A stretch of DNA of 64,000 nucleotides from Oscillospiraceae bacterium (lineage in GTDB: Bacteria; Bacillota; Clostridia; Oscillospirales; UBA929). Made by a program: the position numbers and the translations under genes. Under the pieces are notes generated by a model. It worked only from the letters and a program-made list of their open reading frames with translations, did no database searches and was not told where the DNA came from. Shown here piece after piece: positions 32,737 through 41,730 of the stretch (position 1 is the first letter of the stretch; every line of letters starts with the position of its first letter). The stretch is from positions 38,667 to 102,666 of the forward strand of contig WRKO01000006.1 in the NCBI GenBank assembly GCA_009782215.1, in the 5' to 3' direction.

Positions 32737-33669
32737 TTATACCGGGTTTATCGCCAAGGCTATGCCCAGCAGGACGGGCATGGTCGCCATAGAGAGGAGG
32801 GTGCAGATGGATACGGCGCGGGCGGCAAGGGCGGTGTCGCCGTCATACCGCGCGGCGAAAAGGACGACGTTGGTGGCGCTCGGCGCGGCGGCGAGAATCA
32901 GGGCGGCGGCCAGCCACAGCCCGGACAGGCCCAGCGCGGCGGAAATCCCCAGCGCGGCGGCGGGGATGACGAGCAGTTTGACGGCCAGCGCGGCCCACAT
33001 ACCGCCCTCCCCTTCCCTCGGGCGGAGGGAGGTGGTGAACAGATAAAACCCCAGCACCATCATGGCAATCGGCGAATTGAGCGCCGCCACAAGGCGTATG
33101 GGCTCCCCAATCAGGGGCGGCGGGTTCCACCGCAGCGCGGCGGCGAGGACGCCGGCCGCCAGCCCCACCGTCCCGGGGTTGATGAACATGGCGCGGGGGG
33201 AGACCTTCTCGCCGGGGCGGAAGAGCCAGACGCCGTAAGTCCACGAAAACAGGTTGAAAACGGCGATATAGACGGCGATATAGACCACACATTCCGGGCC
33301 GAGGACGCCGGACGCCAGCGGGATGCCCATAAAGCCGCAGTTGGAGAAGATGACGGCCATGCGGAAGACGCTTCCCCGCTCCGGCGGCTGCTTTCGGAAC
33401 AGGACGGAGGCGAGGAGAATGCCGAGCAGATGCGCCGCGGCGGCAAAGGCGGCCGTCCGCAGCATATCGCCAACCAACTCGGAGGTAAACTCCACCGTCA
33501 GAAACGACTGGACGATGACGCAGGGCGTGGCGAAATAGAGGACAAGGCTGGTCATCTGCTTGGCGCCGTCGGCGCGCACCCAGCCCATTTTGGCGGCCAG
33601 CCCGCCCGCGCCCATCAGAATGAACAGGATGGCGACCTGCCCGGCGACTAATTGCATATTTTGAAACAA
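32737..33669 (-). CDS. AEC family transporter (auxin efflux carrier type)
   Basis: About 310 residues in ten hydrophobic segments. Features include GAGGLAAKMGWV near the N-terminus and FSNCGFMGIPLASGVLG in the middle, characteristic of AEC permeases for malate, malonate or amino acids. A TTG at 33669, 7 nt after GGAGG, is the likely start; ATG 33657 lacks a nearby ribosome site. The longer frame to 33792 overlaps the MetRS gene and is rejected. Substrate unknown. Confidence 0.82.
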   Translation of the reverse strand: MFQNMQLVAGQVAILFILMGAGGLAAKMGWVRADGAKQMTSLVLYFATPCVIVQSFLTVEFTSELVGDMLRTAAFAAAAHLLGILLASVLFRKQPPERGSVFRMAVIFSNCGFMGIPLASGVLGPECVVYIAVYIAVFNLFSWTYGVWLFRPGEKVSPRAMFINPGTVGLAAGVLAAALRWNPPPLIGEPIRLVAALNSPIAMMVLGFYLFTTSLRPREGEGGMWAALAVKLLVIPAAALGISAALGLSGLWLAAALILAAAPSATNVVLFAARYDGDTALAARAVSICTLLSMATMPVLLGIALAINPV

Positions 33670-33730
33670 ACGGTGTTCCTCCTGTCGTTCGGAGACGGTG
33701 CGCAGCCGCGCTCCTATGGGGTGCGCGGGG

Positions 33731-35653
33731 CTATAGCTGAGACGGGTGCCTGCTGAAAAAATCGACCCTCGGCTCCAGAAACTTGAAGGCATGGCCCTCC
33801 GGCAGCAGACTTGTCAGCGGGGCGTTGATATGCTCCCACGAGAAGAAGCCGAAGTCCGCGGCGAAATAATCGGCAATCATTTCCGCCCCCGCCGGGACGA
33901 CCGGCCGGCTCAGCACCGCCGCGACGCGCAGGGTATGGAACGCGTCGGCCAGCGCGGGGGCGATGCTGGCCGTGTCGTCGCCCGCCTCCTTCATCCGCGC
34001 CGAGAAGGTTTTGTTGAGGCCGCGGATGAAGTCGTCCAGCAGGTTCATCATCGTGTGAAATTCGCACCGCTCCATCAGAGCTTCGTATTCCGCCGCCGTT
34101 TTTTCCGCTTCCTCCACCGCTTGGCGGGACGGCGGGACGGGCGGCAGCCTGCCGCCGAAATATTTCTGCGCCGTGTAGAAGCACGACCGCGCGGCGCGGT
34201 TGAGGACGCCGGTGAACAGGCTGCCCTCCTTCAAAACCGGGTCCTGCTCGTCCGGCGCGGCGTCGGGGTTGAGGGGCTTGGGGCGGAAGCCGGCCGAGCG
34301 GATGGACAGCCCCAGACCGAGGAAATGCGCCCGGAGCTGCTCCGGGGTATAGAAGTCCAGCAACTCCGCCGCCATCGGCGGCTTGAGCGCGCCGGATGAG
34401 CTGGCTTTCTTGGAGAAGAAGAGGATGTGGTTGTTCGCCACCAAGTCCGTGTCCGGCAGACCCGCCTCCATGCCTTTGAACAGCGACGCCTGCGCGGGGC
34501 CGTAAAAATACACGTTGTCCTGACCGATGAACTGCGCGACGGTCGTTTCCGGCGAGAGCCACCAGTCCTTCCAAGCGTCCGGCGGCGCCGCGCCGCCGGA
34601 CGCGGCGGCCCGCCGCTCCAGCGCGGCCTGCGTGAACGAAATGGGCGCCCAGAGCGATTCGGGCCACACCCAGAACGTCTGCCCCCGCAGACCCTCAAGC
34701 TCCGGCGCGGGAACGCCCCATTCGGCGTTGCCGGTCAGACGGAACGGCACCAGCGTTTTGCCGGTGCGGAAGCGTATGCCGGCGGTATTCAAGGCGGCGC
34801 AGGCCTGCTCGCGCTCCTCCAGCGTCCCGAACACCAGCGCCACGCTCTGCTTCTTCTCGCCCTCGTCGCGGACGGTGAAGGGGGGCATGGCGGGCAGGCT
34901 GTCTAAAAACTCCCGCTTGCAGTAGACGACGGGCGGCTCTAAAAACTCGGCTATGGTGCTTGCGACAAAGGGGCGGGTGCGTTTCCGCCCGGAAAATTCG
35001 TCCAGCCACGCTTTGAGCGGGCCGCGCATACCGTCCGTGCGGATATAGAGGTTTTCCGCGTCCCGCAGCTCCGGCTCGGCGCCCGTCAGGGCGCTTTTGG
35101 GCTCCAACAGCTCGCCCGGGGGGTACTGATGGCCCAAATCGCACTCGTCGGCGTAGCCCTTCTCGCCTTGGCATCCCGCCACCGGGCAGCGCCCGAGAAC
35201 CTGCCGCCCGTTTAGGTAAACGCCCCGTTCGGGGTCATAGAACTGCTTCGCCGCCAGTTTTTTCAGGTGTCCGTTCGCGTACAGCGTGTTCAGAAACCAC
35301 GCGCTGATGTCACGGTGAATCTCGGCGGGACGCCCCAAGGCCGACGCCGCGAACAAATCAAGCGATATGTGATACGCCTCCAGCGCGCGCTTCTGGTTCT
35401 CGTGGTTATGACGGACAAAATCCTCAATCGTGCCGGCAAATTCGCCGCTTTCGCGTTTTTTGCGGTAATCCTCGGTGATGGGCGAGCCGTAGCAGTCGGT
35501 GCCGGAGACAAACAGGACGTTTTCCGCCCCGTACCGCCCGCGCAGATACCGCGCGAAGCAGTCGGCGTGGGCGAACACCCCGCCGATATGCCCGAAATGC
35601 AGGCCCTTGTTGCCGTACGGCATTCCGCCGGTGACGATGAAACGCTTGCTCAT
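33731..35653 (-). CDS. Methionyl-tRNA synthetase-like class I enzyme with altered KMSKS loop
   Basis: 640 residues from ATG 35653. The class I motif appears as PYGNKGLHFGHIGG, and a zinc knuckle starts CPVAGCQGEKGYADEC. The KMSKS position reads FFSKKASSSG, so the second Lys of the loop, important for methionyl-adenylate formation, is Ser. The middle (about 235-350) is long and divergent, and there is no C-terminal EMAP tRNA-binding domain. The ATG overlaps the GluRS stop (TGA in ATGA), so the two are translated together. It may be a second, specialised MetRS or a tRNA-independent relative. The family is clear; activity as a housekeeping enzyme is doubtful. Confidence 0.78.
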   Translation of the reverse strand: MSKRFIVTGGMPYGNKGLHFGHIGGVFAHADCFARYLRGRYGAENVLFVSGTDCYGSPITEDYRKKRESGEFAGTIEDFVRHNHENQKRALEAYHISLDLFAASALGRPAEIHRDISAWFLNTLYANGHLKKLAAKQFYDPERGVYLNGRQVLGRCPVAGCQGEKGYADECDLGHQYPPGELLEPKSALTGAEPELRDAENLYIRTDGMRGPLKAWLDEFSGRKRTRPFVASTIAEFLEPPVVYCKREFLDSLPAMPPFTVRDEGEKKQSVALVFGTLEEREQACAALNTAGIRFRTGKTLVPFRLTGNAEWGVPAPELEGLRGQTFWVWPESLWAPISFTQAALERRAAASGGAAPPDAWKDWWLSPETTVAQFIGQDNVYFYGPAQASLFKGMEAGLPDTDLVANNHILFFSKKASSSGALKPPMAAELLDFYTPEQLRAHFLGLGLSIRSAGFRPKPLNPDAAPDEQDPVLKEGSLFTGVLNRAARSCFYTAQKYFGGRLPPVPPSRQAVEEAEKTAAEYEALMERCEFHTMMNLLDDFIRGLNKTFSARMKEAGDDTASIAPALADAFHTLRVAAVLSRPVVPAGAEMIADYFAADFGFFSWEHINAPLTSLLPEGHAFKFLEPRVDFFSRHPSQL

Positions 35654-37263
35654 CCTCCGTTCAGCCTCCCCGTTACGCGCTCCTTGCCCAAAATTTGCAT
35701 CACTTCCCATAAATCGGGCGAGCTTTCCCGCCCCGTGACCGCCGCGCGCAACGACGCGCTCGCGTCGGCCACGCTGCCCTTCCAGCCGGTTGAATCCGCT
35801 TTGTATTGCTTCATGTCGGGGCAATAGCCGCGGGCCTCGCCCAGCGCCTTGACCGACGCGAACCATTCGTCGCGCGGCAGGGCGGGGTCGTATATCTCCG
35901 CGTACGCTTTGCAAAAATCCGGGTCGGACGGCGGCGCGGGTACGAACAGCTCGTCGAAAAAGAAAGACAGATAGGCCTTGGCCTCGCCCCAGCGGGCGAT
36001 GTCCTTGCGCGGCTTCTGGCCGCCCCGCCCGATGGAAAGCGTTTTAATCGTGTACGCCGGGTCGCGCGTCAGCAGCGCGTGGAACGTGGGGTCAAACCGC
36101 TCCGCCCATTCCGTCAGTTGGGCGCAGACCGCCTCCGCCGTCATGCGGGAAACGGCGTTTTTGCTGACGTCGTCCAGCTTTTGAAGGTCAAACAGCGCCC
36201 CGGCGGCGTTCATCTTCTTCGGCGAAAAAGGAAAGGCTTCGATGCCGCTGGACGGGTTTGCCCGGCGCCAGTCCTCAAAATCGCTGTTCATCAGGGTGAA
36301 AAGATACTCGCGCACCGCGTCCGCCGGGTAGCCCTGCGCGGCATACCAGCTCAGGGCGCACTCCGGGTCTTTGCGCTTGCTCAGCTTGCGCTTGCCGCCG
36401 CCGTCCTGCTTCATCAGCGGCGCGACGTGGATATACTTGGGCCGCTCAAAGCCCAGCAAATCAAAGAGCATATGGTGGAGCGGGTAGGTGGCAATCCATT
36501 CGTCGCCGCGCACCACATGGGTCGTGCGCATCAGATGGTCGTCAACGGCGTGGGCGAAATGATAGGTGGGGATGCCGTCGCTCTTGAGCAGCACATGGTC
36601 GATGTCGTTGGGCGGCATTTCGATGCGGCCCTTGGCGGGATCGGTTAGGACAATTGACAATTGACAATTGACAGTTGACAATTGGGGGACGTGGAGGCGG
36701 AGGACGAAGGGGGCTCCTGTTTGCAGGAGGGGGGTGAGGGTTTCGAGGGGGAGGTGGCGGCATTTGGCCCATTTGCCGTGGTAGCCGAAGTTGGCTTTTT
36801 CGGTCTCCTGCGCGGCGCGCATGGCGGACAGGTCGTCCTCCGAGCAGAAGCAGGGGTAGGCCAGACCGCGCCGCACCATATCCTTGGCGTAAACATGATA
36901 AATCGCGGCGCGGGCGCGCTGGTTGTAGGGGCCGTAGCCGCCGTCCCTGTCCGCGCACTCGTCAAACCGTATGCCGTAATCGTCAAGGCCGCGGACGATT
37001 TGCTCGGCGCCGCCCTCGACGGCGCGTTTTTCGTCCGTATCCTCAATCCGCAGATAGTATATCCCGCCGGAGTCCCGCGCCACCCGTTCGCCCACAAAGG
37101 CGATGTACAGGTTGCCGATGTGGATGAAGCCGGTGGGGCTGGGGGCGAGCCGCGTGACGGCGGCGCCCTCCGGCAGCTTGCGCGGGGGATATCTGCGCTC
37201 CAAGTCATCCGGCGTTTCCGTCAGGCCGGGGTAAAGCAGTTCCGAGAGTTTTATCCAATCCAA
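35650..37263 (-). CDS. Glutamyl-tRNA synthetase family protein
   Basis: 537 residues with TTG start 6 nt after GAGGTGAT. The class I signature is SPTGFIHIGNLYIAF, and the KMSKS loop is intact as RKLSKRKDP; LLKSDGIPTYHFAHAVDDHLM is the conserved substrate region. It charges tRNA with Glu (or is a non-discriminating form also serving tRNA-Gln). A heptamer array at 36650-36684 has inserted QLSTVNCQLSIV-like residues into the segment just before the conserved TDPAKGRIEM, at the protein surface, keeping the frame. Forms an operon with the MetRS-like gene. Confidence 0.85.
   Translation of the reverse strand: MDWIKLSELLYPGLTETPDDLERRYPPRKLPEGAAVTRLAPSPTGFIHIGNLYIAFVGERVARDSGGIYYLRIEDTDEKRAVEGGAEQIVRGLDDYGIRFDECADRDGGYGPYNQRARAAIYHVYAKDMVRRGLAYPCFCSEDDLSAMRAAQETEKANFGYHGKWAKCRHLPLETLTPLLQTGAPFVLRLHVPQLSTVNCQLSIVLTDPAKGRIEMPPNDIDHVLLKSDGIPTYHFAHAVDDHLMRTTHVVRGDEWIATYPLHHMLFDLLGFERPKYIHVAPLMKQDGGGKRKLSKRKDPECALSWYAAQGYPADAVREYLFTLMNSDFEDWRRANPSSGIEAFPFSPKKMNAAGALFDLQKLDDVSKNAVSRMTAEAVCAQLTEWAERFDPTFHALLTRDPAYTIKTLSIGRGGQKPRKDIARWGEAKAYLSFFFDELFVPAPPSDPDFCKAYAEIYDPALPRDEWFASVKALGEARGYCPDMKQYKADSTGWKGSVADASASLRAAVTGRESSPDLWEVMQILGKERVTGRLNGG
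36650..36684. repeat. Five-unit heptamer repeat (ACAATTG) inside the GluRS gene
   Basis: Units are ACAATTG three times, ACAGTTG and ACAATTG, read on the plus strand. It is the same length and unit as the array at 17733-17767 in the peptide exporter gene, and again sits inside a coding frame. Confidence 0.85.
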
Positions 37264-37286
37264 AGCGTATCACCTCTATGTGCGAT

Positions 37287-37315
37287 ATCCTATCACGTTT
37301 TCGCGCCCGCGTCAA
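37287..37315 (-). promoter_or_regulatory. Promoter of the GluRS-MetRS operon
   Basis: Minus-strand TTGACG (37310-37315), 17-nt spacer, TAGGAT (37287-37292), 23 nt before the TTG start. No T-box leader is visible in the short upstream region. Confidence 0.5.
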
Positions 37316-37418
37316 ATTCCGGCCGGGGGGGAAGAGGTTCCGCACCGCGCCGAAGCCCTTGTTCTGTGCATATGTTACGAAAACTTTACGTTTTTTTTTC
37401 AAATTTTAATAATTATGC

Positions 37419-37447
37419 TTGACAGGGGATATCCAGCCTGTTATAAT
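37419..37447 (+). promoter_or_regulatory. Strong promoter of the LplABC-type sugar transporter operon
   Basis: Consensus TTGACA (37419-37424), 17-nt spacer, consensus TATAAT (37442-37447), preceded by a T-rich tract (UP-like) at 37391-37412. This is the best promoter in the window and suggests high expression of the binding protein. The rest of the gap 37264-37530 shows no gene. Confidence 0.85.
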
Positions 37448-37530
37448 AATCCCTGTTAACGGCAACGGCGCGCGTCAGGGCACTCAAACCGCCGCGCTCC
37501 AGTTGTCAATCATATTAGGGAGGAAAGTTC

Positions 37531-39291
37531 ATGAAAAGAGTAAGACTGCTCTGCGCGCTCCTCGCACTGGTTCTTGTCCTCGGCACCGTATTGGCTGCTT
37601 GCAGCTCCGACGAACCCAGCGCGAGCCCCCCGCCCGGCGGGACGACCCCCGGCGAAACGACCCCGGACAACTCCGGCACCCCCGGCGACGGCGGAGACGA
37701 AGGACGGGCCTTGGCCGACCAATACGGCCTTCCCTACTCCGGGATGGAAGCCGCCGACCCCATCACCTTCAAGCTGTTCGACCGTGCCGCAAACACCCCG
37801 CCGGATGCGAACAACCCCATCCTCAACATCATTGAGCAAATCACCAACGTGAAAATCGAGTACGAATTCCTCGTTGGCACACTGGAAGAGAAAATGGGCA
37901 TCATGCTCGCCGGCGGCGACTTGGGCGGAAACGACCTCGCGTTCTTCGGCGGCGAAGCCGGGCCGTTCCTTGATTCCGGCATAGCCCTTCCCCTCCAAGA
38001 CCTCATCGAGGCGAACGCGCCCAACCTCCGCGCTCACTACAGCCCGTGGTGGGACGCCATGAGGCACACCGACGGCAACATCTATATCGCCGAGATTTTC
38101 GGCACGCCCGTTGGCGACCAGCGTGAAATGGAACACTGGGGCACCGCGTTCTGGCTCCAGAAGGACGTGCTGGACTACTTCGAACGCGCGCCCGCCGACC
38201 TCGACGAGTATTTCGACTTCATCTATGAGTATATGCAGGCGTTCCCCGAAATCGACGGCGTTCCCACGTCCGGCTTTGAAATCCTCACCGAGGGCTGGCG
38301 CCGCTTCTGCATCGACAACCCGGGTATGTTCATGGCCGGTCACGCCAACTGGGGGCCGGCAACCGACCTCGGCGGCTTCGCGGGCGACCGCTGGGCCCAT
38401 GACTGGAACAGAGACTACTACAAAAAGCTCAACGAGCAATTCCAAAGAGGCGTCATCAACGCCGAGACCCTGACCCTGACCTTTGACCAATACCTCGCCA
38501 AGCTGGCCTCCGGCGCCGTGCTGGGCATGAGCGACCAGCTCTGGAACTTCAACAGCGGCTTGGATCCGGTTCGCGCGGAAGGCAGATACAACCGCACCTA
38601 TCTCCCGATGGACTTCACCTTCGCCGGCATTGAGCCCAACTATATGGACAGCCGCCAGTTCACCGGAAGCAACGGTCTGATCATCTACAAAGACACCGCC
38701 GACCCCGTCAGACTGATTAAGTATCTCGATTATATCATTCAGGAAGACGTGCAGCGTTTCCTTGAGTGGGGTATCGAAGGCGAGCATTGGTACTACAATG
38801 ACTCCGGCCGCATGGAGCGCCCGGACGAGCAGCGCGAGTTGCAGAGGGACACCAGATGGAGAACCGATAATCTTGGTTATTTCCTCCGCAACCTGATGCC
38901 CAAAATGCAAGGCACCTATTCCGACGGCAACTCCACCGACCCCGGCAACCAGCCCGAGGAATACTTCGCCGCGCTGACCGATTATGACAGAGATCTGTTT
39001 GCCAAGCTGGGCATCCTGACCCAGACCGGCCTGATGAAATCCATCCCGAAGGAAAGACCCGTATACTACCCGTTCTGGAGTATGTCATGGGAAGACGGCC
39101 ATCCTGCCAGTCTCGTCGACCAGCGCTTGGAAGACGCCCGCGTCAACTATCTCTCCAGACTGGTCATTACGGACGACTTCGACGCCCTGTGGGCTGAGTA
39201 TGTGGACGCCGTCAACGCCATCGACCAGACGCCGCTGTTTGATGAAATCAACAGCCAGATTCAACAACGTATCGCCGCTTTCGGCGGATAA
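37531..39291 (+). CDS. LplA-type extracellular sugar-binding lipoprotein
   Basis: 586 residues. Signal peptide with lipobox LAAC, then a flexible linker rich in Pro, Gly and Thr (about residues 28-55), then a large family 1 binding domain. The length and the two downstream permeases without an ATPase match the LplABC/YtcQP class, which binds complex oligosaccharides in Clostridia and Bacilli. Aromatic residues (many Trp/Tyr, for example WNFN and WAHDWNRDYY) fit sugar stacking. Very strong promoter and GGGAGG ribosome site. The ligand cannot be predicted. Confidence 0.87.
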   Translation: MKRVRLLCALLALVLVLGTVLAACSSDEPSASPPPGGTTPGETTPDNSGTPGDGGDEGRALADQYGLPYSGMEAADPITFKLFDRAANTPPDANNPILNIIEQITNVKIEYEFLVGTLEEKMGIMLAGGDLGGNDLAFFGGEAGPFLDSGIALPLQDLIEANAPNLRAHYSPWWDAMRHTDGNIYIAEIFGTPVGDQREMEHWGTAFWLQKDVLDYFERAPADLDEYFDFIYEYMQAFPEIDGVPTSGFEILTEGWRRFCIDNPGMFMAGHANWGPATDLGGFAGDRWAHDWNRDYYKKLNEQFQRGVINAETLTLTFDQYLAKLASGAVLGMSDQLWNFNSGLDPVRAEGRYNRTYLPMDFTFAGIEPNYMDSRQFTGSNGLIIYKDTADPVRLIKYLDYIIQEDVQRFLEWGIEGEHWYYNDSGRMERPDEQRELQRDTRWRTDNLGYFLRNLMPKMQGTYSDGNSTDPGNQPEEYFAALTDYDRDLFAKLGILTQTGLMKSIPKERPVYYPFWSMSWEDGHPASLVDQRLEDARVNYLSRLVITDDFDALWAEYVDAVNAIDQTPLFDEINSQIQQRIAAFGG

Positions 39292-39312
39292 CACCTTCAT
39301 AGCGTGAGCAGA

Positions 39313-39351
39313 AGGGGCTGAGGCTTCAGTTATACTGGGGATTCAGCCCCT
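39313..39351 (+). terminator. Intercistronic hairpin between binding-protein and permease genes
   Basis: AGGGGCTGA pairs with TTCAGCCCCT around a 21-nt loop, followed by CTCC rather than a T-run. Such a structure would let the binding protein be made in excess over the permeases by partial termination or 3' protection. Confidence 0.5.
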
Positions 39352-39394
39352 CTCCTATCTAAAATAAACTTGAAAACAAAAGGAGATGAACCTC

Positions 39395-40306
39395 ATGCGC
39401 CCACGCGGCAGTTTGCTGAAGCAGGTGATCCGTCAGCGGGAACTGTTTTTTATGGTCATCCCCGTTATGATTTATGTCTTTATCTTTTCATACCTGCCTC
39501 TTAGGGGCTGGCTCATGGCGTTTCAGTTTTTCCGCCCCGGGAGAGACGTGCAGGAATGGGCCGGCCTTCACCATTTCCGTTTCCTGTTCACAGACCCCGT
39601 ATTCTTCCGCGTGATGCGAAATACGCTGGGCATGAGCATCATCAACCTTGTGCTGGGCTTCTCCTGCGCGATTTTCCTCGCGCTGATGATCAACGAGATT
39701 CGCCGGCGGCTGTTCAAACGCGTGGTGCAAACCATTTCCTATCTGCCGCACTTCCTGTCGTGGGTCATCGCCAGCGCGATGGTCGCGGATTTCCTTGCCA
39801 GCGGCGGCATCCTGAACCGCATCCTCATGGCCTTGGGGTTTATCAGCGAGCCGAACATATTTATGGCCAACGCGGATTACTTCTGGTGGATTATAGGATG
39901 GTCGAACATCTGGAAAAGCGTTGGGTGGAACACGATTATTTACCTTGCCGCCATTTCCTCCATCGACCCCGAGCTGTATGAGAGCGCGGAGCTGGACGGC
40001 GCGGGACGCTTCGCCCGAATGTGGCACATCACGCTACCCGGCATCAAATCGACCATTTTGGTGCTGGTCATCCTGCAAATCGGCTGGATTCTCAACGCCG
40101 GCTTTGAGATGCAGTTCCTGCTCTCCAACGACCTCACCATCAGCACGGCGGAGACGATTGACGTTTTTGTTATACGCTACGGTATCGCCCAGCGCAACTT
40201 CTCGCTCGGAACGGCAATGGGGATGTTCAAGACCGTGGTCAGTATCATCTTGCTTACCGGGGCAAACCTCTTCGCGAAGCGGTTTGCCAAGGAAGGCTTG
40301 ATGTAG
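39395..40306 (+). CDS. LplB-type sugar ABC transporter permease
   Basis: 303 residues with about six transmembrane helices. The EAA loop reads LYESAELDGAGRFARM followed by ITLPGIKS. The segment IFSYLPLRGWLMAFQ is typical of LplB proteins. AGGAG at 39381-39385 supports ATG 39395 (9-nt gap) over ATG 39386, which directly abuts it. It pairs with the next gene. Confidence 0.87.
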   Translation: MRPRGSLLKQVIRQRELFFMVIPVMIYVFIFSYLPLRGWLMAFQFFRPGRDVQEWAGLHHFRFLFTDPVFFRVMRNTLGMSIINLVLGFSCAIFLALMINEIRRRLFKRVVQTISYLPHFLSWVIASAMVADFLASGGILNRILMALGFISEPNIFMANADYFWWIIGWSNIWKSVGWNTIIYLAAISSIDPELYESAELDGAGRFARMWHITLPGIKSTILVLVILQIGWILNAGFEMQFLLSNDLTISTAETIDVFVIRYGIAQRNFSLGTAMGMFKTVVSIILLTGANLFAKRFAKEGLM

Positions 40307-40321
40307 AAAGGAGAGATTGCC

Positions 40322-41218
40322 ATGAAAACCAAAACAGCCGACCGCATATTTTTCACCTTCAACACGATCTTCATGCTTTTCATCGTCGTGGTTATGCTCT
40401 ACCCGTTCGTAAACACGCTGGCCATCTCCTTCAACAATGCCACGGACAGCCTCAAGGGCGGCATTACCGTCTGGCCCCGCATGTTCACGACCAGCAACTA
40501 CAAGACGGTATTTGAAAACCCCCTGCTGCTGACCGCTTTCAGAAACTCGGTGCTGCGTACGGTTATCAGCACCGCGGGCGGGCTGCTGGTATGCTCAATG
40601 GCGGCCTATGTCGTCAGCCGCAAGGAGTTTGTTTTCAGAAAAATCGTGACCGTTTACTTCATTATGACCATGTATGTGAGCGCCGGGCTTATCCCCACCT
40701 TCTTCCTCTTCCGCGACCTCAACCTGCTCAATACCTTCTACGTCTTTTGGGTTCCGGGGCTGTTCGGGGCGTTCAACGTCATCGTCATCCGCACGTTCAT
40801 GCAGGGCCTGCCGGACAGTCTGGTGGAGGCCGCCAGAATCGACGGCGCGGGCGAGTTCCGCACCTTCCTTCAGGTCGTCCTGCCGGTCTGCAAGCCCGTG
40901 CTTGCCACGGTCGGCCTGTGGATTGCCGTGGGCAACTGGAACGACTGGGTGACGAACAACTTCTTCGCGTCCAACCGGAGCGAGCTGACGACGCTGCAAT
41001 ACGAGCTGATGAAGCAGTTGGCCTCCGCTATGGCGCAGATGAGCAATCAGCAGGCCGGGTTCTTCGCGCAGCAGGGACAAGCCGCCTTCCAGAACATCAC
41101 GCCCATCGCCATCCGCTCCACCATCACCATCGTCGCGGCGGTGCCGATCCTGTGCGTGTATCCGTTCTTGCAGAAGTATTTCGTGAAAGGCGTCCATGTA
41201 GGCAGCGTTAAGGGCTAA
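40322..41218 (+). CDS. LplC/YtcP-type sugar ABC transporter permease
   Basis: 298 residues, about six helices, EAA loop LVEAARIDGAGEFRTF followed by VLPVCKPV, ending in GSVKG as is common for this family. Starts 15 nt after the LplB-type gene behind AAAGGAGAG. Completes the importer; the ATPase must come from elsewhere. Confidence 0.88.
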   Translation: MKTKTADRIFFTFNTIFMLFIVVVMLYPFVNTLAISFNNATDSLKGGITVWPRMFTTSNYKTVFENPLLLTAFRNSVLRTVISTAGGLLVCSMAAYVVSRKEFVFRKIVTVYFIMTMYVSAGLIPTFFLFRDLNLLNTFYVFWVPGLFGAFNVIVIRTFMQGLPDSLVEAARIDGAGEFRTFLQVVLPVCKPVLATVGLWIAVGNWNDWVTNNFFASNRSELTTLQYELMKQLASAMAQMSNQQAGFFAQQGQAAFQNITPIAIRSTITIVAAVPILCVYPFLQKYFVKGVHVGSVKG

Positions 41219-41225
41219 ATCTAAA

Positions 41226-41248
41226 AAGCAAACGCATCGCGTTTGCTT
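41226..41248 (+). terminator. Hairpin after the sugar transporter genes
   Basis: AAGCAAACGC pairs perfectly with GCGTTTGCTT around ATC, just after the permease stop. No T-run follows (CGGGGGG instead), so termination would be partial; the GGGGGG also serves as ribosome site of the next gene. Confidence 0.5.
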
Positions 41249-41263
41249 CGGGGGGTGCGTGGC

Positions 41264-41716
41264 GTGCCAGAGCAGCGGAACAGCCGTGAGAGAATCCTCA
41301 TTCTGTTCGTGTGCGTCTTGGTGATGAGCGCCGCCTATGTGGTTCTGCTGTCAACCGGCATTGTGGCGGTGGGCGAGGGGAGCGGCTTCTATATGGACGG
41401 GATTGACGCGGACGCCGTGGTGGTGCGGCACGAGGCCGCCGCCGGAAACCACGCCGTCGTCTACCATATGGTCACGCTGACCAACCCGCCCGTCGTCGAG
41501 CGCCTTCTCCATATCCGCAACACCGTCTTTGTGCAGCTCTCGCGCCAAAGAGGCGGCACGGAGCGGTACGCCCTCTATTTCTACAAGGACGACGAAGAGG
41601 TCGAGCAATGGCACGTCAGCCTCAACCGAACGGCCACCTTCTCCACCCACCGCGGAACCTACGAGATTGTCAATGAGGATTTCGACCTTGCGTATATTGC
41701 CGGGCTGCTTGACTGA
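41264..41716 (+). CDS. Unknown membrane-anchored protein
   Basis: About 150 residues from GTG 41264, 8 nt after GGGGGG; earlier in-frame TTG 41243 lies inside the hairpin. One transmembrane helix (about residues 10-31, ILILFVCVLVMSAAYVVLL) is followed by a predicted beta-rich extracytoplasmic domain of about 115 residues without Cys. I do not recognise the family. It follows the sugar transporter operon and may be a surface accessory of it, or just the last gene of read-through; it converges on the transglutaminase-like gene. Confidence 0.55.
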   Translation: MPEQRNSRERILILFVCVLVMSAAYVVLLSTGIVAVGEGSGFYMDGIDADAVVVRHEAAAGNHAVVYHMVTLTNPPVVERLLHIRNTVFVQLSRQRGGTERYALYFYKDDEEVEQWHVSLNRTATFSTHRGTYEIVNEDFDLAYIAGLLD

Positions 41717-41730
41717 GCGCCCGGCATCCG

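Noticed and set aside
36650..36684. Heptamer array as a CRISPR-like or tandem promoter array
   Set aside because: Units are only 7 bp with no spacers and lie within a conserved coding frame.
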